This document shows positions 59,105-64,000 of a stretch of DNA of 64,000 bases, in pieces. How positions within the stretch are numbered: position 1 is the stretch's first letter; every line of letters begins with the position of its first letter. Source of the DNA: Nocardia ninae NBRC 108245 (GTDB taxonomy: Bacteria > Actinomycetota > Actinomycetes > Mycobacteriales > Mycobacteriaceae); contig NZ_BJXA01000008.1 of NCBI RefSeq assembly GCF_007990755.1, forward strand, positions 1 through 64,000, in the 5' to 3' direction. The notes below the pieces were generated by a model. The model saw nothing but the letters and a program-made list of their open reading frames with translations, was not told the DNA's origin and did not search any database. The translations under genes were made by a program, and so were the position numbers.

Positions 59105-61495
59105 TCAGCCGCTGATGGCGAAGGGGCGGCGGACCTTGATCCCCGCCTCCACCGCGCGGGCTACGGCCGCACGGGAGACGCCGACCTCGTTGGCGATGCC
59201 CGGCGTCAGCCAGGATTCGTCGGCGAGACGAAGGATCTCGGCGAGCTGCTCGACGGAGAGATTCGACATCCGGCGGCGGGCGATCTCGTGTGCGAGAGCG
59301 GTGATTTCGTCGTCCTCATCGATCTCGTCCTCATCGTCCGGGAGCTCCGGCTCCATGTCCGCCATGGGAGCGCGCCCGACAATACTGGCAGGCTCGGTGC
59401 GCTGGCTGGGGCGCGGCGGTTCAGGGTTCTCCTCGAAGACGAGTTGTTCGATCTCGGCCTCGGAGATGCTCGTGGAGGCCGACTTTCGGCGGCTGGTGGT
59501 GGGGCGAGAAACCGTTTCCCCGGAGATCGCCTGTGCGACAGTGTCGGCGATCGTTGCTGCGGCCTTCCGAATGGGGTCACCAGGGTGAGGCTCTTCCGGC
59601 TCGTCGCCGAGCGACGCGTCCGCGATGGGCCCGGGTGCCGGGGTGGTGGGCGCCGAATCGGCGGGTTCACGCGGCATGTCGTCTATCGGAAACAGCGGCA
59701 TCGCGTGCCCGTTGTGCGAAGCCTGGCCGTTCGTCGGCGTCCGGTCGCGATCGACAGTGCGTCCGTTGACGTGTGCGGTGTCGCCGCTGCTGGGTGTGGT
59801 GCGGGTGGTGCCATTGACCGGCTGACCATTCGTCGACGTGGGCCGGCCGCCGTCGGTGGTGGCGTGATCGTTGGTGACGGCGTGACCGTTCGTCGCCGCA
59901 TGGCCGCTGCCTTGTGGGGCGGGGCCGTTAGTCCGGGTGGCGTGATCGCCGTCGGCAGCGTGGTCGTTGGTGTGTGCAGTGTCGTTGGGCGGTGTGGTGC
60001 CGTTGGCGCCACTGACCGGCCGTCCGTTCGTTGACGCGCTGCCGTCGTCGGTGACCGCGTGGCCGTTAGTCACGGTGTGGCCGTTGGTCGCGATCGCATG
60101 GCCGTTGCTGGACGCGACGGTGTGGAAAGGCGGCTGCGCGGCCGTTCTCGAGGTGGCGGCCGCGTCCTGAGGTGCGCTGTTGGCCGAATCAGCGTGCAGC
60201 GCAGACCCGTTGGTCGCGGGGCGCGCATTGTCGACGGGCGGTGCAGTACGCGGGTCGCGCAACTCGACGGGCAGTGGATGGCCGTTGATGGCCGAGAACG
60301 GCGCTGCGACATGCCCATTGGTCGTGACATGGCTGTTGGTGGTGACGTGGCCGTTGGTGCCGAAATGGCCCGCTACCGGTGCCGAAGCCGGCGCGCGCTG
60401 ATCGTCAGCCGAAACCGAGCGCGTGGCATGCCCGTTGGTCGCGGGGCGAGAGCTTTCAGCGGGCGTATACGTCCCACGCTCGGCGCTGTCGGCCGAGAAC
60501 GGCGACACCGCATGCCCGTTGTCCGTCGGCTCTGCATGGTCGATCCGCGATTTCTCCGAATGTCTATCGGCACCCGTCGAGCCTGCGTCCGCATCAGCTC
60601 CAGGCACCCGAGCAGCGACTGTCGCCTCGTAGGAATCGACTCCACCGAGCAACCACCGCCGATCATCCGGCGCGTCGACGGTGAGCCCGACGCGCGAATC
60701 CCGTTCGCTGACGCGGTGCCGAACCGTCGCGTCCTGGTCCAGCACCGGCGCACCATCGATGAGCAGCGCGTAGCGCGCGGAAACCCACGCGTGCAACCAG
60801 ATCACGACACCGACCATGATGGGCGCGATCGAGTATTCCGCGGCGCGCCCCCACGAACCTGTGGCCAGATGCGGCCCGGCGTTCAACGCGATGGTGGTGC
60901 CGAGCAGCGCGGTCTCGAAGAAGATCACCTTGCCGCGGGCGAGCTCGCGTCCCCAGCGGGCGGCGGTGGTGGCGGCGACCATGATGGTGATGATCGGAAT
61001 CGAGATCATCGCCTCGATCCCGTAGCTCAACCAGTACAGCGGATCGGACATGTCGCCGCTGGGCACCAGATTGTGCTGCACGTTCACACCCGCCCACACC
61101 ATGCCGAGCACGACGACGGCGATCAGCGCCCGCGACGACCATTCGGCGCGCCGGTAGAGCTGGGCCAGCCGCGCGTCCTCGCTCGACACCCGCCTGCGTG
61201 CGGCCAGCGCCCGCCGATGCCACCGCTCGTCCGCCTCGTCGGCGCGCCGAATCTTGGCCGCCGTCCGGCGATCCCGCTTCTCCGCGGCCAGCTCTTCTTC
61301 GACCGCCCGCCGCCGCTGCTTACGCCGCTGCGCCCGAACCCATTCCGCGAGCTCGCGTTCCGCCCCGATCTCCCCCTCGGACAAGACCTCGAACAGCGCC
61401 GTGTCGTGCTGCAGCGGCAATTTGCCACGGGCCGTCTCGACCCGCTGCGCCAACGCGGCGATCTCGGAACTACCGGTGGATTGTTCGTCGCGCAT
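59105..61495 (-). CDS. DUF2637-like membrane protein with NGH-repeat linker and C-terminal helix-turn-helix
   Basis: This 796-residue protein has four parts. Residues 1-115 are a charged, helical, probably coiled-coil segment (RAQRRKQRRRAVEEELAAEKRDRR). About 118-250 holds four membrane segments in DUF2637 style, as in SpdB-like proteins of Streptomyces conjugative elements. About 320-610 is a low-complexity linker with about ten NGH triplets, often TNGHA or TNGHV. The C-terminal 200 residues have an acidic stretch (ELPDDEDEIDEDDE) and a helix-turn-helix-like end (LTPGIANEVGVSRAAVARAVEAG). This suggests a membrane-anchored DNA-binding protein. No plasmid or integrase gene is nearby, so any link to conjugation is uncertain. 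ATG 61495 is the first start and the frame is uninterrupted. Confidence 0.8.
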   Translation of the reverse strand: MRDEQSTGSSEIAALAQRVETARGKLPLQHDTALFEVLSEGEIGAERELAEWVRAQRRKQRRRAVEEELAAEKRDRRTAAKIRRADEADERWHRRALAARRRVSSEDARLAQLYRRAEWSSRALIAVVVLGMVWAGVNVQHNLVPSGDMSDPLYWLSYGIEAMISIPIITIMVAATTAARWGRELARGKVIFFETALLGTTIALNAGPHLATGSWGRAAEYSIAPIMVGVVIWLHAWVSARYALLIDGAPVLDQDATVRHRVSERDSRVGLTVDAPDDRRWLLGGVDSYEATVAARVPGADADAGSTGADRHSEKSRIDHAEPTDNGHAVSPFSADSAERGTYTPAESSRPATNGHATRSVSADDQRAPASAPVAGHFGTNGHVTTNSHVTTNGHVAAPFSAINGHPLPVELRDPRTAPPVDNARPATNGSALHADSANSAPQDAAATSRTAAQPPFHTVASSNGHAIATNGHTVTNGHAVTDDGSASTNGRPVSGANGTTPPNDTAHTNDHAADGDHATRTNGPAPQGSGHAATNGHAVTNDHATTDGGRPTSTNGQPVNGTTRTTPSSGDTAHVNGRTVDRDRTPTNGQASHNGHAMPLFPIDDMPREPADSAPTTPAPGPIADASLGDEPEEPHPGDPIRKAAATIADTVAQAISGETVSRPTTSRRKSASTSISEAEIEQLVFEENPEPPRPSQRTEPASIVGRAPMADMEPELPDDEDEIDEDDEITALAHEIARRRMSNLSVEQLAEILRLADESWLTPGIANEVGVSRAAVARAVEAGIKVRRPFAISG
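59700..60540 (-). repeat. NGH-rich coding repeat
   Basis: The linker of the DUF2637-like gene contains repeated Asn-Gly-His units (ten exact NGH triplets, plus variants such as NDH, NSH, NGR and NGQ), some at six-residue spacing (NGHTVTNGHAVT). On the plus strand the unit appears as repeated tggccgttggt-like sequence. The copies vary, so the array is old or diverging. Confidence 0.8.
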
Positions 61496-61785
61496 CGCGA
61501 GCCTTCCCGGAGCAGATCGTCAGCAGACCTACTTGCTCGAACGTATGTGTGATCGCAATGAGGCTAAACCGGCCACCGGCCGAGGTCAATGCCGACGCTC
61601 GAAAACCAGTGCGAATATCTCGGACGCTCGCGTGACACGCCGCTTAAAGCAACACGCCGTTGGGCTCGGGCTGAAATGGAGTCTCAAACGGCGGCACGCA
61701 GGGTAAGGAATTCCTAAGCGACGTGCGCGATTTCGTCAGCGTGTGTGATGGGAAGGGCGCGTACCCGATCGACCACTACAGCTGC
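61496..61785 (-). other. Intergenic region upstream of DUF2637-like gene
   Basis: This 290-base region contains the promoter of the DUF2637-like gene and the 3' flank of the CPBP gene. The only feature I note is a perfect AGGAATTCCT palindrome at 61706-61715. No gene is evident. Confidence 0.4.
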
Positions 61786-62577
61786 TCAATTCATAGTTGT
61801 ATGCCAAACGATGGCAGCAGCCAGCGCACCCGCACCATTGACCGACCAATGCAGCGCGATCGGCGCCAGCAAACTGCCGCTGCGCCGGCGCAGCCAGGTG
61901 AATACGACACCGGCGGCCGCAGTGGCGACGACGGCGAGCAGGATGCCGATGATCTGCCCCATGACGCCACCGCCGACGAATCCGGCAAGCCCGCGATTGC
62001 TACTGGTCAAACCCAGCGACGAGGCGATGTGCCAGAGCCCGAAAAGCAGTGAGCCGGCGGCGAAGACGCCGCGCGCGCCATAGACCCGATCGAGCGTGCC
62101 GTGCAGCACGCCACGGAACGCCAGCTCCTCGGGAATCACGGTCTGCAACGGGATCACGATCATCGAGGCGATCAGCGCGCCGGAGATGGTGGCGTAGCGA
62201 TCGGCCAGGAAGAACGGCCGGGTGATCGGCAGCGCCGCCCCGATGGCCACCGCTGCGAGCACCACGCCGACCGCGCCGAGCGCGTAGAGCGTGCCGCGTC
62301 GCCAGTGCCGGGGGGAGAGCCCGAATTCATGCCAATTCATGCCGCGTCGGCGCATCAACGCCAGCAGCACGAGGGCGGCCACGGGCACGGTCACAATGCT
62401 GGCCCAGGCGGTGGTGAAGTGCGCGATCAGATTGGTCCCCGCCAGGACCACGACAACCACGGCCACGTCGGCATATGCATGCAATTTGTGGCGGGGCGGC
62501 GTGGTTTCCGCGAGGTCCTGTGCGAGCATCCCGCCCAGTGTACGGATGGGCGCGGGTCCCGCCGCGTGGTCGGTCAT
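61786..62577 (-). CDS. CPBP family intramembrane metalloprotease homologue
   Basis: This 263-residue protein has six to eight membrane segments and the CPBP (CAAX protease/bacteriocin-processing, Abi) motifs: EELAFRG (EExxxR), FGLWH and the final HWSVN. These give the glutamates and histidines of the membrane active site. Family members cleave within membranes or give self-immunity to peptides; the substrate here is unknown. A KstR-type site lies 75-88 bases upstream of the start. Confidence 0.88.
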   Translation of the reverse strand: MTDHAAGPAPIRTLGGMLAQDLAETTPPRHKLHAYADVAVVVVVLAGTNLIAHFTTAWASIVTVPVAALVLLALMRRRGMNWHEFGLSPRHWRRGTLYALGAVGVVLAAVAIGAALPITRPFFLADRYATISGALIASMIVIPLQTVIPEELAFRGVLHGTLDRVYGARGVFAAGSLLFGLWHIASSLGLTSSNRGLAGFVGGGVMGQIIGILLAVVATAAAGVVFTWLRRRSGSLLAPIALHWSVNGAGALAAAIVWHTTMN

Positions 62578-62651
62578 TTGTGGTCGGCTTACCCGAATCG
62601 GCCGGTTTCATCGGTCTCGATGTGGTGGCGCGCCGCACCGGTTACTGTGAC

Positions 62652-62665
62652 TAGAACTTGTTTCA
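62652..62665. promoter_or_regulatory. KstR-type operator sequence
   Basis: TAGAACTTGTTTCA fits the TnnAACnnGTTnnA consensus of KstR, the cholesterol-catabolism repressor of mycobacteria and rhodococci. It lies 75 bases upstream of the CPBP gene. A short string with AGGAG and GTG GCC TGA follows on the plus strand, but no gene does. Confidence 0.45.
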
Positions 62666-62715
62666 GTTACAGGAGCCGCGCCCGACGTGGCCTGAGCCAC
62701 CGCGGCGGGCGCCCC

Positions 62716-62750
62716 GGGCCGGCTGACTGCCAGTGCTTGTCAGCCGGCCC
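62716..62750 (-). terminator. Hairpin at the end of the pseudouridine synthase gene
   Basis: A perfect 12-base stem (GGGCCGGCTGAC with GTCAGCCGGCCC) surrounds an 11-base loop. One arm includes the stop codon of the minus-strand gene. There is no T-run, so this is a probable hairpin-only terminator. Confidence 0.55.
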
Positions 62751-63675
62751 ATCCCACTGGATCGGTCCAGGCTTGCAGCTTGCGGGTGGTCTCGAACCGG
62801 CGCGGCAGGTCGCTGATCGGATCGGTGAACTCCAGCGACGCGGCGAGCAACTGCAACGGCCGGGTGAAGTCGTCGACCGGCTTGTCGGTCAGCACGGGAT
62901 AGAAGTCGTCGCCGAGAATCGGGACGCCGAGGCCGTTCATGTGCAGCCGCAGCTGATGGGTCCGGCCGGTCAACGGGCGCAACCGATATCGGCCGAGCCC
63001 GTCGCGGTGCTCGACCAACTCGATCGAGGTCTCGGCATTGGGCTCGCCGTCGACCTCCTGCGCCGCGAGCACGTGCTTCTCTTTGATGATCCGGCTGCGC
63101 ACGACGCGCGGCAGGTTCAGCGCCGGATCGTACGGCGCGATCGCCTCGTACTCCTTACGGACGGTCCGCTTGTGGAACATCGTCTGATACGCCCCGCGTC
63201 GCGCCGGGTTGATGATGAACAGCACCAGCCCGGCCGTCACCCGATCCAGCCGATGCGCCGGGATCAGGTCTGGCAGCTCGAGGTCGCGGCGCAAGCGCAC
63301 CAGCGCGGTCTGCAGGATGTGCTGGCCACGCGGAATGGTCGCGAGGAAGTGTGGTTTGTCCACGACGAGCAGGTCGTCGTCGCGGTGCACGATGGTGAGC
63401 TCGAACGGCACCGGCGTCTCGACCGGCAGGTCGCGGTGGAACCACACCGCGCCGCCGGGAACGTAGGGCGCGTCCGGCCTGATCGGGCCGTCGAGATCCA
63501 CGATCCCGCCGTCGCGCAGCAACTCATCGATCCGTGCCGGATCCACCCTTGGCAGCCGCTCGACCAAATGGTCGCGAATCGTCGCCCAGTCGCCGTCCTC
63601 CGGCAGCCGGAGCCGGGCCGGGTCCAGGCCGTGCCGCTTCGGCAACGGCGGTTGCTGCCGCCTTCTCATCGGCAT
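62740..63675 (-). CDS. RluA-family pseudouridine synthase
   Basis: This 311-residue enzyme should convert uridine to pseudouridine in rRNA or tRNA. It has the catalytic motif AHRLDRVTAGLVLF (the Asp is the nucleophile), the preceding LLVVDKPHFLATIP and the C-terminal RPLTGRTHQLRLHMNGLGVPILGD. The N-terminal 60 residues hold an S4-like region (ARIDELLRDGGIVDLDG). ATG 63675 or 63669 could be the start. It ends in a hairpin. Confidence 0.92.
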   Translation of the reverse strand: MPMRRRQQPPLPKRHGLDPARLRLPEDGDWATIRDHLVERLPRVDPARIDELLRDGGIVDLDGPIRPDAPYVPGGAVWFHRDLPVETPVPFELTIVHRDDDLLVVDKPHFLATIPRGQHILQTALVRLRRDLELPDLIPAHRLDRVTAGLVLFIINPARRGAYQTMFHKRTVRKEYEAIAPYDPALNLPRVVRSRIIKEKHVLAAQEVDGEPNAETSIELVEHRDGLGRYRLRPLTGRTHQLRLHMNGLGVPILGDDFYPVLTDKPVDDFTRPLQLLAASLEFTDPISDLPRRFETTRKLQAWTDPVGWAG

Positions 63676-63714
63676 CGACCCTAGTCGCCGGGGGTTTCGC
63701 CGCGCGCTCCCGGG

Positions 63715-64000
63715 TCAGTGGGCGCGCACCGCGATGCCCGGGTAATCGAGGACGAAACCGGCCTCGTCATAGGTGAGCGTGCAACGGAAATCGAACTGCG
63801 GTGCCTGGTAGGCGAACCGCTGATGCGGACCGTCGTCGGCGATCCGGCCGTAGACCTGCTCCAGCCGGGTCACCGCCAATCCGACGGCGTGCACGTAGGC
63901 CGCCGGCGCATCGATCGTCGCATCGACGTCGAGGCCGAGCCGGTGTACCGGGAACGCGTTGGTCAGTGCGGAAGCCTCCAGATCGACATCGAGGCAACCG
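63715..64000 (-). CDS. Putative glycolipid-binding protein, 3' end
   Basis: The frame is open to the window edge, so the 5' part is missing. The visible 95 residues include LEASALTNAFPVHRL, QRFAYQAPQFDFRCTLTYDEAGFVLDYPGIAVRAH. The ending resembles the DUF1089/putative glycolipid-binding family, in which a beta-rich C-terminus closes with a DYPG-type motif. Codon periodicity favours this frame over the other open frame on the same strand. It lies 39 bases upstream of the pseudouridine synthase gene and may be co-transcribed with it. Confidence 0.55.
   Translation of the reverse strand, partial: GCLDVDLEASALTNAFPVHRLGLDVDATIDAPAAYVHAVGLAVTRLEQVYGRIADDGPHQRFAYQAPQFDFRCTLTYDEAGFVLDYPGIAVRAH

Overview
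The window looks like a chromosomal piece of a high-GC, mycolic-acid-containing actinobacterium, most likely Nocardia or a close relative. The reasons are strong GC bias at third codon positions, two antigen-85-type mycolyltransferases, a DrrABC-like exporter, an MMPL transporter, an S10 ribosomal operon in actinobacterial order and a KstR-type operator sequence. The genus is inferred; no rRNA or tRNA gene was seen.

Positions 1-31785 are a nonribosomal peptide synthetase (NRPS) locus on the plus strand. It starts with the 3' end of one synthetase, which closes with a condensation domain and a decayed, truncated adenylation domain. Two giant synthetases follow, each with its own A-T start and its own thioesterase: a four-module A-T-(C-A-T)3-TE protein and a five-module A-T-(C-A-T)3-E-C-A-T-TE protein. 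They share DNA patches of near identity and the same predicted specificity residues in modules 2 and 3. The epimerization domain of the second lacks its catalytic histidines although a D-type condensation domain follows it. Module 4 of the first carries a threonine-type code.

Positions 32014-46983 are a mixed envelope, lipid and metal region: a mycolyltransferase, an Nramp metal transporter, a short-chain dehydrogenase-like protein without the usual tyrosine, a crotonase divergent from a double-TetR regulator, an aldehyde dehydrogenase homologue with Ala in place of the catalytic Cys, a three-gene DrrABC-like ABC exporter, a lycopene cyclase, a second mycolyltransferase almost fused to a secreted lipase gene, a hotdog-fold protein and a small secreted protein.

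Positions 47521-52780 are the S10 operon (rpsJ-rplC-rplD-rplW-rplB-rpsS-rplV-rpsC-rplP-rpmC-rpsQ). It has a plausible promoter about 360 bases upstream, a structured leader and a strong terminator. After it come a VapBC-like toxin-antitoxin pair with an apparently leaderless promoter, a putative phosphatase, an MFS transporter, an EXLDI protein-MMPL transporter operon with a TATACGTATA operator in its promoter spacer, and then minus-strand genes: a DUF2637-like membrane protein with an Asn-Gly-His-rich repeat linker and a C-terminal helix-turn-helix, a CPBP protease homologue, an RluA-type pseudouridine synthase and the 3' end of a putative glycolipid-binding protein.

The most unusual items are the twin self-contained NRPS lines with a dead-looking E domain, the decayed terminal A domain before them, the active-site-less ALDH, and the NGH-repeat membrane protein.
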